A model generated the notes under the pieces. It was given only the letters and a program-made list of their open reading frames with translations. It made no database searches and was not told the origin of the DNA. Positions 1-22,356 of a stretch of DNA of 64,000 bases are shown one piece after another. Position 1 is the stretch's first letter; the number at the start of each line of letters is the position of its first letter. A program made the translations under genes and the position numbers. The stretch covers positions 1 through 64,000 of the forward strand of contig CAUYLG010004861.1 in assembly GCA_963573385.1 (NCBI GenBank). The letters run 5' to 3'. Source of the DNA: Cacajao melanocephalus (Eukaryota; Chordata; Mammalia; Primates; Pitheciidae).

Positions 1-365
1 AGACATTACATGGTGGTGAAAGGATCAATGCAACAAGAGCTAACGATCCTAAATATATAGGCACCCAATACAGGAACACCCAGATACATAACGTAGGTTC
101 TTAATGACTTACAAAGAGACTTAGACTCCTACACAGTAATAGTGGGAGACTTTAACATTATACTGTCAATATTAGACAGATCAACGAGATAGAAAATTAA
201 CAAGGATATCCAGGATCTGAACTCGGACCTGGAACAAGTAAACTTAACAATTATTTACAGAACTCTCCACCCCAAATCCACAAAACATACATTTTTCTCA
301 TTATCACATTACACCTATTTTCAAAGTGACCACATAATTGGAAGTAAATCACTCCTCAGCAATTG
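1..365 (+). mobile_element. L1 LINE fragment (ORF2 endonuclease region)
   Basis: The sequence closely follows the L1 ORF2 segment that reads roughly 'caacaagagctaac..cctaaatatata..gcacccaatacagg' through 'ttggaagtaaa.cactcctcagcaa'. It is cut by the window start and ends near 365, with no adjoining 3' end. It is decayed and not coding. Confidence 0.88.
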
Positions 366-495
366 CATAGCATTTCACAGCTTTAAATAAAATATTGGTT
401 GGCTGCTTGTTATTTTCATCTCTTATTCCTTCCTGTCTCCATTGTTAAGCACAATTATTGGCATAAAAGAGGTTTTTAATACCCATTTTTAGACT
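366..495. other. Short unassigned sequence
   Basis: No gene or clear repeat is seen between the L1 fragment and the Alu remnant. Confidence 0.4.
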
Positions 496-650
496 GCATT
501 CTAGCCTGGGCAATAGAACAAGAATCCCGTTCTCTCTCCCTCTCTTCCTCTTTCTTTCTCTCTTACATTCTTTTTTTTTTTCTTTCTTTCTTTCACTCTC
601 ACTTTCTTTCCCTCTCACTTTCTTTCCTCTCTTTTTCTTTCTTTCAAAAA
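496..650 (+). repeat. Alu 3' remnant followed by CT-rich simple repeat
   Basis: An Alu right-arm end ('gcattctagcctgggcaa') runs into imperfect (CTTT)n/(CCCT)n up to an A-run near 646. Confidence 0.7.
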
Positions 651-1595
651 AAAAAAATGTAAACTCATTTTAAGAAGCAGGACAATCAGCCAGCCACCTG
701 ATCTCTCTGGCTCACGATCTCCAAATTTGTGTAAATGTAGGATTGGAAGATGCCCTCTGAGGCTCCTTGCGGTTCTAAATGCTGTGATTATTTTAGATTC
801 AGCATAGAATAAAGAGGAGGCAGTTTTTATGGGAACACTGTACCTGAGAGGCTTAGTTTAGATTGAATACTTGACAAAGAAAGTCCATAAACTGGTAGGA
901 AAATGGACTGGAGATCAATCTAGAAGGCTTAGAAGTGGGGAGGAAGCTGGTTAACTCCAACAGACCAAAATCCTGGGAGAAGAGAAAACAGACAGGGACG
1001 TGCTCAGCCTCTCTCGGAGATGGTCCAAAACCTAGCAAGGACTTCAGGGTCTTGGGGACAGTAGTTTTTACATAGGACACGAGGAGATTTGGACTCTAAG
1101 GCAGGAGGGCCTTTTTACAGTAGGCCCCCAAAGAGCTTGAAGAAGGAGCTCAGACTTGGACCAAGTGCAGAATTACAGATTTTCTGTGAAGGAAGAATTA
1201 TGTGAAGATTGGGTCTAAGGAAGGAGATGGCTGGAAAGAAAATGAACCAGGAAATGTCCAGAAGAGGGGACTGATGGTAGCACACAGCTAAATCCGTCAG
1301 GATGACCTGAGCATCTCCAGCTTACTCAGGAGAGACGAAAGTTGTATCCTCCGATAGTTTCACAGTTAAGTCCTGATCTTTTAAACCTGGCTGAGGCAGA
1401 AGATATGGGAGAATGAATTTCACAAAAGTACAGAGCTAACTGACAAAGCTTTGAAAGCACAATTCCCATCCATCCATTCTCCAGAAATGTGGTGTCACAA
1501 GGTAAATGGATTCAGGGAAAGGAGACACAAGGTAAATGGATTCAGGGAAAGCCTTCTGCCACTTACGGCTTTGTCCGAAAGCGCCTTAAGAATGC
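651..1595. other. Unassigned intronic sequence
   Basis: There is no recognisable gene or Alu. It holds a perfect 26-bp direct repeat, described separately. The small ORFs lack any family features. Confidence 0.5.
1496..1551. repeat. Tandem 26-bp direct repeat
   Basis: Two identical 26-bp copies lie at 1496-1521 and 1526-1551, separated by four bases (period 30). Each begins cacaaggtaaatgg and ends ttcagggaaag. Confidence 0.95.
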
Positions 1596-1600
1596 CACAT

Positions 1601-2204
<604 letters not shown>

Positions 2205-2418
2205 AATTCCACATGAGGTCAGAGGGTGAGAGAAAGACAGGTGCATAAGTAGATCTAGCATGGAAAAACTACATGGAGAAATGGTTAGTTAGCAAAGCAG
2301 TTAACATATTTTTGCTTAGGACACAGCTAAGACTGCACATGGTCCACTGTCTGACTTGAGGGAAAAAAATTCACCAAAAATCTTAGCAGGGTCATTTGCT
2401 TCACCAAATGATGAGTTA

Positions 2419-2964
<546 letters not shown>

Positions 2965-3097
2965 TCAGCATGAGAAGCATTCCCAAAATAAGCAAGATGC
3001 TTTGGAAAAAACGAGTGGGAGAGAATTGTCTCATTGCTGTTGCCCAAGAGCAGAGGAGCATTTAGGAAACCTCAAAAAAAAAAAAAAAACTGAACAT

Positions 3098-3256
3098 GGG
3101 CCAGGTGCAGTGGCTCATGCTTGTATTCTCAGCTACTTGGGAGACTGAGGTGGGAGAATTGCTTGAGCCTAGGAGTTTGGGGCTGCAGTGAGCCAAGATC
3201 ACACACTGCACTCCACTCCAGCCTGGGAGACAGAGTGAGACCCTGTCTCTAAAAAA
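3098..3256 (+). mobile_element. Short Alu monomer
   Basis: About 160 bp with the Alu 5' end and a fused body ending in 'ctctaaaaaa'. Possible TSD aacatgg. A separate A-run precedes it (3074-3089). Confidence 0.8.
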
Positions 3257-3429
3257 CATGGCTGAAAGCTACTGTTTGAGGTTAACCCTTCAGGATTTGG
3301 CAAAATAACCTAGGGTGTGTGTATGGGGTGGGTAGCGCAGGTAGCAGGCGGTGATGTAGGTGGTGGTGATTTGCAGCTAACTCAGCAGCAGTGCTGAGGG
3401 TTACCAGCATCCTAAAATTATTTCCATTT

Positions 3430-4250
3430 GACTCAATTCAATAAATGTTTCCTGTCAGCCCACTGAATGCTCATTATGCTGGGCTGCCAAAAATATAAAC
3501 GACCTCAAAGACATGGAAGTCTAGTCAGGGTAATATGATAGTCACATTAATAATGATAATCCAAAAATTCTAGAGTGACATAAAAGCATTACAAAAGGTT
3601 TATAAAGGTATAAAATTGACCGGGTGCAGTGGCTCACACTTGTAATCCCAACACTTTTGGGAGGCCAAGGCGGGTGGATTACCTGAGGTCAGAAGTTCAA
3701 GACCAGCCTGGCTAACATGGTGAAATCCCATCTCTACTAAAAATACAAAAATTAGTTGGGTGTGGTGGCGGGCACTTGTAGTCCCAGCTACTTGGGAGGC
3801 TGAAACAGGAGAATCACTTCAACCCAGGAGGCAGAGTTTTCAGTGAGCCGAGATCGTGCCACTGCACTCCAGCCTGGGTGACACAGCAAGACAAAAAAAA
3901 AAAAGGTATAAAATTGAGAAAAAATAAGATCAGGAAAAGCTTCCTAAATAAGACATCATTGTGTGTCATTCAGTGACACACCAATGACACGATGTGTCAC
4001 CATTGAATGACACACCATTAAATAAGGCCATTATTTAAATGGAGAGTTGGAGGACAATGGCTCAGACAGGGTGACATGAAGAAAAGGACCCATGGCAGGA
4101 TGACAGGCAAGGTGGCTTTTCTGAAGTGTCCCTTTCAGGGAAGCCAGCAATGGGAGTTGACGGTAGGGTACTACAGGTAATACTGAGAGGATCTCCAACA
4201 GGGAGATTCTGACATCCAACCTGCCATGTTGAGATGTCTATACTGAATAA
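3430..4250. repeat. Ancient interspersed repeat(s), L2-like text, hosting an Alu
   Basis: Phrases such as 'caataaatgtttcc' and 'gaaaagcttcctaaataagac' resemble decayed LINE/L2-type repeats. A cluster of GTGTCA/TGACAC inverted motifs lies at 3961-4015. The family assignment is loose. Confidence 0.35.
3620..3902 (+). mobile_element. Alu, full length
   Basis: Perfect 15-bp TSD aaggtataaaattga at 3605-3619 and 3903-3917. Confidence 0.96.
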
Positions 4251-5877
<1,627 letters not shown>

Positions 5878-6059
5878 TAGGTGAAGAAGTTAGTTTGAGC
5901 TGAGGAGCTATGTTATGAGATAGACATAGATAGTCCTTTAACATTAGTAAGCCCTGGGAAGCAAACTCTATCAAGAGAATGAGCAGAATTTTTGGCTCAT
6001 TCTGGACCCTACTCATTGGGTGAAATGAAAGGCAGGGTAGCATGGCCGACATCATCTAA

Positions 6060-6112
6060 ACCCATATAAAATGTGTGCACGCGCATGCGTACATGTGTGC
6101 ACGCATATAGTT
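6060..6112. repeat. Alternating purine-pyrimidine tract
   Basis: GTGTGCACGCGCATGCGTAC-type sequence continues into TGTGTGCACGCATATA. It is Z-DNA-prone and contains a one-mismatch NRF1-like core at about 6078-6089. Confidence 0.6.
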
Positions 6113-6234
6113 CAGTTTGTGTAGGTTAAACAAATATAAGTTGGGACTCCATCATCTTGAGCACTACTCATGTGCCAGGGGTAGGCTAGGTGTAAACAGA
6201 AATAGGCATATACAGCTGCTGCTCTTGAAGCCTA

Positions 6235-6575
<341 letters not shown>

Positions 6576-6655
6576 AAACATAAAAATAAAAAGACCAATA
6601 ATAGTACAATGTGGTACAGGAGTCCAGAGGAGTGAAAATTAAGAAAAGTATTTTA

Positions 6656-7869
<1,214 letters not shown>

Positions 7870-8390
7870 TACTCTGTGCCCAGCACTCGCCCACGAGCAG
7901 GGCGCTGTCAGATCTGCTGTTCTCTGGCCTCCTGCAAGGGCCTGTGCAGCTCAGGCACTGCCTGTCTCATGCCACGTCCAGCTCCCATCCTCATTTGCTT
8001 GGCCACAGCCACATGGGCTGCTTTTCTGGCTCTGCAGACACCAGGCTCACCCAGGACCTTTGCAATCCCCAGTCCCTCTGCCTGGGACCCCTTTCACAAG
8101 TGCGTGGCTGGCTCACTCTCATTCTGGGAGGCAGTTCATGTGCTACCATTGTCAAGAAGGCTTCCTGTCCCATTTCATCTGCAGTAGGTTGCTCCCTGCA
8201 TATCTCCCTCACAGCACTTCTCATCCTCTCTAATGATCCGGCTTCTCTCTCTCTGCTATGTATTGGTGTCTTTCCCTTCTAAAATGTATCCTCCATGAGG
8301 TAGGGGCCTTATGTGTCTCATTCACTACTATTTCTCAGTACTCAGCCAAGTGTCTGGGCGCTCCATAAATATTTATTAAATGCATATCCA
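7870..8390 (+). mobile_element. L2 LINE 3' end
   Basis: Decayed L2 text: 'tgtatcctccatgaggtaggggcctt', 'cactactatttctcagtactcagc' and a terminal 'ataaatatttattaaatg'. The 166-codon plus-strand ORF across it is a by-product. Confidence 0.75.
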
Positions 8391-8409
8391 TTTTATAGAT
8401 GAAAATACA

Positions 8410-8578
8410 ACAATAACTAACTCATTTACACCTTGCATATTTGATATCTATTATTTTCCCCATTTTACAGATGAAGTTACTGGGACACAAAAGTTAAGTA
8501 CTTTGTCCAAGGTCATACAACTCATAAGGGACAGAGCCGGTATTCACATTCAGGCCATCTGGCTGCAGGGTCCAGGCT
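8410..8578 (+). repeat. MIR SINE
   Basis: Contains the MIR core 'cattttacagatgaagtta', 'ccaaggtcatacaactcata' and 'gacagagccggtattc'. Confidence 0.85.
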
Positions 8579-9830
<1,252 letters not shown>

Positions 9831-9878
9831 TTTATGAGAGAAAAGGGTCCACTTAGGTCAGTTAAAATTGCTCAAGTG

Positions 9879-10179
<301 letters not shown>

Positions 10180-10460
10180 TTAAAGTTGTATCCACCCACA
10201 CACCCATATGTCTATCACTAAATCTTGCCCCTCTAATATCACAGGGATGTGCTTGTGAACACCCCCACCCCAGTGTAGGACGAGGAGGTGTCCTGTAGGG
10301 GGCCTGTGCATCACTCTGCCCAGCATCACCCTGAGCAGCCTCCTCCACCAAAGCCTGTCCCCAGCCCTTGGCTTCAGGGTAGGAAAGGTACCCAAAAACA
10401 TGGTGAGTATTCTTCATCCCTGTGATTTGTTTACGGATAGAAATTTGGTTTTGTGGGATT

Positions 10461-10684
10461 TTCTTTTTTTAGACAAGGTCTGACTCTTTCAAGCGATCCT
10501 TTCTGCCTGGGCTTCCTGAGTAGCTGGAAGTACAGGCACGCACCACCGTGCCTGGTAATATTTTATTTTTTATAGAGACAGGATCTTGCGTTTTTGCCCA
10601 GGCTGGTCTCAAACTCGGGCTCAAGTGATCCTCCTGCCTGGGCCTCACAAAGTGCTGGGACTACTGGTGTGAGCCACCTGGCCC
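10461..10684 (-). mobile_element. Alu, internally deleted
   Basis: The right arm is shortened: 'agacaaggtctgactc' passes directly to 'tttcaagcgatcc'. The left arm is complete to 'gagccacctggccc'. Confidence 0.88.
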
Positions 10685-12355
10685 AATCAGGGATGGGAAT
10701 TTGGACCAAGCAGGGCCAATCTGAGGTCTCCCTTAAGCTGCTGCTGGAACTCTCAGGAAATAGGGTTTCTTGTCCCCCAGGAGCAACCACTGTGAAAAGC
10801 AAGTGCACTTGGAGAACTTGCCTGTTGGAAGCAGCACAGAGCTGCTGAGAGACAGGGGGACCATGTCGACCTGACTCTACCCATCAAGGTCCCATGCCCA
10901 GGACTGCCCCTCAGACCTGGGCAAACAGGGACAGTTGGTCACCCCACAGAGAGACAACCTAGCAAGAAAGGGTACCCAGCACACTGTTTCACTCGCTGAC
11001 CCGGCTTGATTGGGAGCTCCCTTGGGCATCTCGGATACATGACCCGATAACTTCTAGTGCTTGTTTAAGCTCCTTTGAGTTGAGTTTCTGACACTTGCAA
11101 CCGAAAGAGTCCTAACTCCCTCCCAAAGAATGTGCACATATAAATAAAAGTCACAGTTAAAAAAGAAAAATAAATCAAAGTAGGAAACATGATATTTTTA
11201 GAATTAAAAATGAGGAAATGGGATCATGTGGTCCCTTCTGAGGTCAAGAGAATTTGACAAAGGGGCTCTGGAAAAAAAAAAAAAAGTATACAAAATGGAA
11301 AAAGGAAGAGACAAATGAAAACATTCTTATGGAAGGAAAACATCATGGCATGAGAAAGGTCAGGGTAATGAATGAGCGAAGATCAAAAAAACACACTTAG
11401 TGCAGCAAGGGAAAAAAAGTAGCTGAAGCCAAAGAGGAGGGTAGCTCTCTTCTTTAGAGACGAAGCCACCCTGAAGTGTAAGAAGACAATCTGGCTATAG
11501 TAATGAACTGGGAAGAAGCTAGCCCAGCGGCCACTGGGGTAGATGATGAACGATTTCACAAAGCATAAAGCAAAAATCGAAATGGCTTCGGGTGCTCTGT
11601 CTTGAGGAAAGTAAGCAGATAAAAATGCTGGAAAAATAGCCAAAAGAGCTAGAGCACATGGGCGTTTCTTAAAGTGACTCACAGCAATCATTACAAAGAT
11701 CTGAGACGTTAGAAAATATAAGGGCACCCCGGAAGTCAGGGAAGCTACTGCTGTCACAGCATGATGCTCTGTAGTATTGGTCAGAGAAAACTGATCCTGG
11801 AGAATTTCCTTTGAGAATGTGGCCAAGAGCGAGGGGGCTAGAACCCCCATCTGTGCACAAGCCACACAGAACAGAAGGACAGCCACTCTACCTGGTTATC
11901 CTGAAGAGGAGTGAGAGACCAGGGTCCCCCAGGACCCCTTTCTGGTCCCTTCTATCACCATTTCTAACAGTGTGGAAAGAGCCTAATGGTTAAAAACCAA
12001 GAGAGAAGTCACTCTCAGTAGAAAGACACCATCGGAAAAAAAAAAGGCAGCATGAAGCTATGTGATTAGTGCTACTTCTACGAATATCCTTTCTATTCAG
12101 TTTCGCCAATTCTAGGATACTAATCATTTTCTTGGTCACATTGCTTTTGGGGGTGCTTTGGGAAACTTGAAATGCCTGCACAGGGTCTTGCCAATACATT
12201 TTAATTTAAGGTGTTTAGGAGAGAGGGAGGCAGTCACTTCGAGGGAAGAAATGTACACCACCACCTGCACTTGCATGCTTGCAAAAAAATGTTTACACTA
12301 TACGGACAGAAGAATGTTACCCCTTAAAACCTGACATTGGAAACAGAAGAGCTCC
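10685..12355. other. Unassigned sequence around the hydrophobic ORF
   Basis: Alu-free. An A-run lies at 11272-11286. The only item of note is the minus-strand hydrophobic ORF at 11383-11886. Confidence 0.45.
11383..11886 (-). other. Hydrophobic ORF of uncertain status, possible transporter pseudogene relic
   Basis: This 167-codon open frame has no Alu content and is strongly hydrophobic, with about four to five stretches able to span a membrane. It opens with GTG shortly after an in-frame TAA; the first ATG lies about 12 codons in (QMGVLAPS). The segment around HFKKRPCALALLAIFPAF, then PQDRAPEAISIFALCFVK, faintly recalls a helix-loop-RRP-helix pattern of SLC22-type organic ion transporters. 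An upstream minus-strand frame at 12199-11990 (MISILELAKLNRKD) would suit the preceding cytoplasmic loop of such a protein. That reading is weak: no signature motif is intact and the frames are not joined. A decayed processed copy or plain chance are both possible. Confidence 0.25.
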
Positions 12356-12635
12356 ACCGGGTGCAGTGGCTCATGACTATAATCCCAGCACTTTGGGAGG
12401 CCGAAGAGGGCGGATCACATAGGCTTAGGAGTTCCAGACTACCCTGGGCAACATGGTGTAACCTCATCTCTACTAAAATCCGAAACATTAGCTGGGTGTG
12501 GTGGGGGGGGGCCTGTAATCCCATCTACTTGGGAAGCTGAGAATCACTTGAGCCTGGGAGTTGCAGGTTGCAGTGAGCTGAGAGCGCCATTGCACTCCAG
12601 CCTGGGCTACAAGAGTGGGACTGTCTCAAAAAAAA
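12356..12635 (+). mobile_element. Alu
   Basis: Starts ccgggtgcagtggc and ends with a short A-tail. It has a run of nine G at about 12503-12511 and a shortened right arm. Confidence 0.93.
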
Positions 12636-14400
12636 GTAAATAGGAGAGCGGATATTGACTGAAGGCTGTGTGGTTATATAAGAACTAGATTCACGAGCCA
12701 AATCTTAAATCACAAAGAATGCTCAAGTGTAAAACCATGGGAGTTACTCGAGTGTGGGACTGGATTTTACATTGCGTTTGAAGGTAGAGACACCGCTAGG
12801 GCTAGGACATTTGAAGATTTGTTTGCTGTAATTCACTTGTAATTTAGGAAGGCCCTATCTAGAAGCAGGATATCCTTTCTCCCTGAACCAGGATGTTCCC
12901 CAGAGTCTAAGAAAGGAAGGAGCCAAAGCCCCAGGACATGTCACATTATCCTGAAAGGTATCGTTTGCAGAATCAGACAGGACAGAGCACTGACATGGGT
13001 CGCACTGGCCTTCCTCCCCAGGCAGTTGCTCTCTGGAGGAGCTCTTGCCTCCAATTTCTGCAAGGGAAATGGGATGCACTCGCCAAAGCTGACAGGCATA
13101 CATGGTACAGGCTCACCAGCACTTCCGCCTCTCTCTACAGATTCCCGATAGCAGTGTAGGAGGTCTTTATGCAGTGCTACGCATTGTGTCTTTTGCAAAA
13201 AAAGGTATGCATATATGAAAGGGGTCTTTCTACTTGGGTTCCCCATTTTGTAGCTGGGGAGATTTGAGGTCCCATGAGGTTCTGTGATTTACATGGGGTC
13301 ACACTGTTCCTGTGAGAAGGTAGAAGCCAGTATGCCATGGCACAAACCTACAGGAAAAAGGGTGTTCTCTCCTATACCCATCCAGATACCATTCTCTCTT
13401 ATACTCATCTAGATACCATTCTCTCCTATACCCATCTAGATACCATTCTCTCCTATATCTATCCAGATATCATTCTTTTGGTCTCCCAAGAGATCAGAAA
13501 GGGGGTAAGGAAAAAAGGGGAATTCTTTTTCCCTTGATTTTCTTATTTTATTTGACACTGATAAAACTGACCAGGCTTCTGGCAAAGTAACCACAGACAT
13601 TTACATTTAATAGAAACCAAACCCATGTTTTTCTTAAAAAAAAAAAAAAAAATGTAAAGCACCAATTGAGACTTTGCTAACTTACAAAATGCCTTCATCT
13701 CAGCACAATACTTAAGGAGCCACTTGACTGGTACCCAACTTCTATGAATTTTAAGGAAAGAATGAAAATAGAAAGGAAATAATATTTAAATATGAAAACA
13801 GCTCTTAAGTACCCAGTGCTCCTCAGTGATATGTGAATGGTAGAAAAAACAGATCACAGGTGAAAAGAGGATAAGCCCAGGGAGAAGCAGATGAGGAAAG
13901 AGTGTGCGCAGCATATAAGTGAGCCCCATTCACCAGGCAAGCCACTCTGGGACTCAGACACCAGGCATGGTATTTTCCAGAGAATGCCGGCGTGTTTATC
14001 GCCCAGCAGGCCCTGCCCTGCAGCCTAAGAGCACCTAGCAGCCTTTCCAACTTGGCAGCCCCCCAACAGCCAGAACAATGATTGCTTTTCTCTTGCTATA
14101 ATAATGCTGTCTAGTTCATCAGAGATCCATTTTGTATTTTTCATTGAGTCCAAAGCATGCTGTTTCCTTCAGAAGGAATCCTATCATGTTTTATACACTT
14201 TAAAAAAACAATCAGTCTGGCAAATTAGTAAAGACAGGAAAATGTTGATGGGAAAGCAAGGAGTTTCTCCTAAAATCTCATTATTTTATCTGAAATAAAT
14301 GTATTTTTAAAAATCCTACACATACAATATGGCACATGCATGAGTCCAAATATTTCTCAGCTTAACAATGTCTTAGGGAGGCAGCTCTGGTGCCATAGGA
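12636..14400. other. Unassigned intronic sequence with a small tandem repeat
   Basis: There is no Alu or gene. It holds a 27-bp tandem repeat (13363-13475) and an A-run at 13636-13651. Short overlapping ORFs at 12855-13246 look like chance. Confidence 0.45.
13363..13475. repeat. 27-bp tandem repeat, about 4 copies
   Basis: The unit approximates cattctctcctatacccatc followed by tagatac. Copies differ at a few positions. Because 27 is a multiple of three, the plus-strand frame reads a repeating nine-residue YTHLDTILS. Confidence 0.9.
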
Positions 14401-14560
14401 AAGCCTCATGCTTTACCCCTCATTCGTTCACTCATTCACTCACTCATTTATTCATCTAATATATACCTGAGCATTTACTATCTGTTCTAAGCACTGAGGA
14501 GCAGTTAATGAAATAGAAATAACCCTGGTTTCATATAACAAGTGCAGAGAAGACCAAGAA
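14400..14560 (+). repeat. Ancient repeat, L2-like, with ATTC-rich start
   Basis: Text 'ttcactcattcactcactc', 'gagcatttactatctgttc' and 'ctaagcactgagga' matches the common decayed L2-type pattern. Confidence 0.5.
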
Positions 14561-14913
14561 CAAACCCATGCAAATAGGCAAACATCCTAATTCCACATGG
14601 CAATAAACTCTTTGAAGGAAAAACAGGGTGGTGTGCTGGCCAATGAGGGGGCATATCAGAGCTGCTGATACCTGAGAGCTGAGATCTGGCTGAAGAGACC
14701 GAGCCTGCGGAGACCTGGAGTAGGCAGGAGGGTGGCCCAGGCAAAGATCCTGGGGTAAGAGCAAGCTTGACAAATTTAGGAGAAAGAAAGAACACCAGTG
14801 TGGACTGAAAACAATAATAGCTATTGTGGTAAAGATGTAATAAGATGATGTGTGCAAAAGAACTTGATGGACCACAAAGTGGTACCATGGAAAGGTATTA
14901 TTTAGTACTGCTA

Positions 14914-15251
<338 letters not shown>

Positions 15252-15346
15252 ATCATTCTGCATTTCGAAAGGACTATCTATATATACCCCAGTTTTCATC
15301 TTCTACTTCCTAACAAAAAGTGGCTGGTTATTCCAAAGCCCTTTCA

Positions 15347-16900
<1,554 letters not shown>

Positions 16901-18530
16901 GCACTGTTTCATGAAACCTGACACAAGTGACATTTCAAATAAAAGAAAGCCTCATCCATCCCAGCTCCACTGTAATGCTTTCTGGCCCCACCCACTGTTT
17001 TTCAAAAACAAGAGCTTACTGGAGGAGGAGTTCCGGTCCCAGGGAGTCTAAAATTGCAGGGGCACCTTGGGCCCCTGACTTTGAAACAAACCCCTCCTCT
17101 CCTTTCACTTCCAGCATCTGCTGTGGTGTTTGTCTTAGAATACTGGGGTCAAACGTACAAGTCGTGAACTACATCTACTGAGTCAGATGAGACCTTAGAG
17201 CTTCATGGGAAAGAATTTGAATCTTGGTCACAGATGATGCTGAGACAGGGGATTTGGTGGGCACTCAGGCTTTAACCACCCAGAGAACGAGATTGAATGC
17301 TCAGAAGTGTCATATGCCTGCCCAGTTAAGCTTATCGAGAGCCTAGGAAGTGAACATTTTATCCCCCTATTTGTAAATACTGTGTTCTGGCCAAGGAGTA
17401 TCAAGCTGCTTTACTTAGAAGGTTCTTGTCTTCAACTTTTCACTTTCCCACCAGCTAATTTTTAATGAAATACAGATTAATGCATTTTATTTGGTATCCT
17501 CTTAAAATGACTTGCAAAATACCAACTTCACCACTGACTGCCTGGCTATTTCCCCTCACTATTTACCTGGCCTAAACAACTCCGTGCCTGAACCCCAAGG
17601 CATTCACTACCTCACCCCATGAAGAAAGAATGTCCTTTAATGCACATTTTCTTCCATTTGAAAAGTCTCTAACCTGACCTGAATGGAACTGATGGGACAA
17701 CACGCGGATTCCTTGCCTTCACAATGGGCAGGAAAACCAGTGTTACCCTCCCTGGACTCAAGGCACCCTGACCCCCGACAAAATGACACATCATTTCCTG
17801 AGCACATTGTTGCTTCCATTCTTCTAGCTTTCATTGTTTACATGTTTCGAGTTTCCAGCTTATATATAATTTTTCTCTCTCCCTTAACCAAAGTCTCCTA
17901 AGTAAACTCTAGGTAACCCACCCCTGGATTTTTAGGTCAAGTAGAAAAAAATAAAATAAAAAAGCAGATCAAGCTAATTCTTAGTGTCTTCTACGGAGGA
18001 CAGCAAAAAGAATCATCTAAAATTTATGATAAAGAAAATTCAATCTCAAGATTTTCTTCTTCTGAATAATACTTTTAAATATCAGGTTATTGTATATTCT
18101 ATTCCTAAACAAAAGAGAGTAATTCAGTATCTTGTTTGGCAAAGACCTGCGGCTTAGAATGAATATTAAAATAGTTAACGATTTGACAAAGCATTCAGTG
18201 CACATAATTAGGGCAACGGAGTCTGTTTACATTATTATTTCCAATTGGCCAATGACATGGGGGGGTCAGATTTATACAAACTTAGGGGACAGACATTAAC
18301 TATTACTATATTAAGAAATATAGACATTAACCAAATTAGGAATGTTGGTAGTACTTCTGTACTCAATCCAGTACTTCAAATGGCATTGTTTGTGTGTTGA
18401 AAAATGTAGTTGATTTTCTTCCCAGCTCTGTTGTCTGTCTTTGGGCCAATTTTCTCCACTCTCAGATTCTGGTATTTAAAAATATCAACAAGAGGCCTTC
18501 ATCTGTGGTCCTGGGGCAAGGGTTACTCTC
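16901..18530. other. Unassigned sequence upstream of exon 1B
   Basis: A 1.6-kb stretch without Alu or other clear repeat, unusually clean for this window. It may hold regulatory sequence of the B-type exon, but no specific element stands out. Confidence 0.4.
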
Positions 18531-20950
<2,420 letters not shown>

Positions 20951-21121
20951 CTGGGAGAGTATTTTTATGTGGTTTGCTTTGTTACTGAGGCAAGTCAAAT
21001 GACTCAGGGATTCATTCTTAATTATAAAATACAGGGATTTGTTTTTACCCCTGACCTAAGAGTAATACATGGAAAAGTAGAGAATACTGGCAGTCCAATT
21101 CATTTTGGACAGCCTATGAAG

Positions 21122-21458
21122 TACAGTTGTCCCTCGGAGGGATGAGTTCCAGGATGTCTGAGGTTACCAAAGTCCACAGAGGTATAAGTCCCTGATATAA
21201 CATGATGTAATATTTGCATATAACCTGTGCACAGCCTGCTTGTACTTTAAATCATCTCTAAATAACTTATAATACCAAATACAATGTAAATACTATGTAA
21301 ACAGTTGTTATGCTGTGTTCATTAAGGAATAATGCCCAGAAAAAAGCCTGTACATGCTCAGTACAGAAGCAACCATTCTTTTTCCCTGCCCAAGTATTTT
21401 CTATCTGAGGTTGTTTGAATCCAAGGATTCAGGCCCCAGGCACAGAGTGCTGACTGTA
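21122..21458 (+). mobile_element. Tigger/pogo-type DNA transposon (MER2-like)
   Basis: Terminal inverted repeats 'cagttgtccctc' and '...tgactg' are flanked by TA on both sides (21122-21123, 21457-21458). Internal text 'tttaaatcatctctaa' and 'tgtaaatactatgtaaa' fits the family. Non-coding. Confidence 0.75.
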
Positions 21459-22034
<576 letters not shown>

Positions 22035-22064
22035 CCAAAGCATTATTTTAAATTCTCATCTCAG

Positions 22065-22341
22065 GCTGGGTGTGGTGGCTCACACCTGTAATCCCAGCAC
22101 TTTAGGAGGCCGAGACTGGCTGATCACCTAAGGTCAGGATTTCAAGACCAGCCTGGCCAACATGCCGAAACCCCGTCTCTACTAAAAATGCAAAAATTAG
22201 CTGGGCGTGGTGGCGGGTGCCTGTCATCCCAGCTACTCGGGAGGCTGAGGCAGGAGAATCGCTTGGGAGATGGAGGTTGCAGTGAGCCACTGCTCTCGAG
22301 CCTGGGTGACGAGCAAAACTGTGTCTCAGAAAATAAAAAAT
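22065..22341 (+). mobile_element. Alu, opposite orientation to its neighbour
   Basis: Perfect 15-bp TSD aaattctcatctcag at 22050-22064 and 22342-22356. Its left duplication shares one base with the right duplication of the preceding Alu. Confidence 0.97.
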
Positions 22342-22356
22342 AAATTCTCATCTCAG

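Noticed and set aside
12855..13246. Overlapping ORFs in three frames on both strands
   Set aside because: Simultaneous open frames with no conserved features suggest chance lack of stops.
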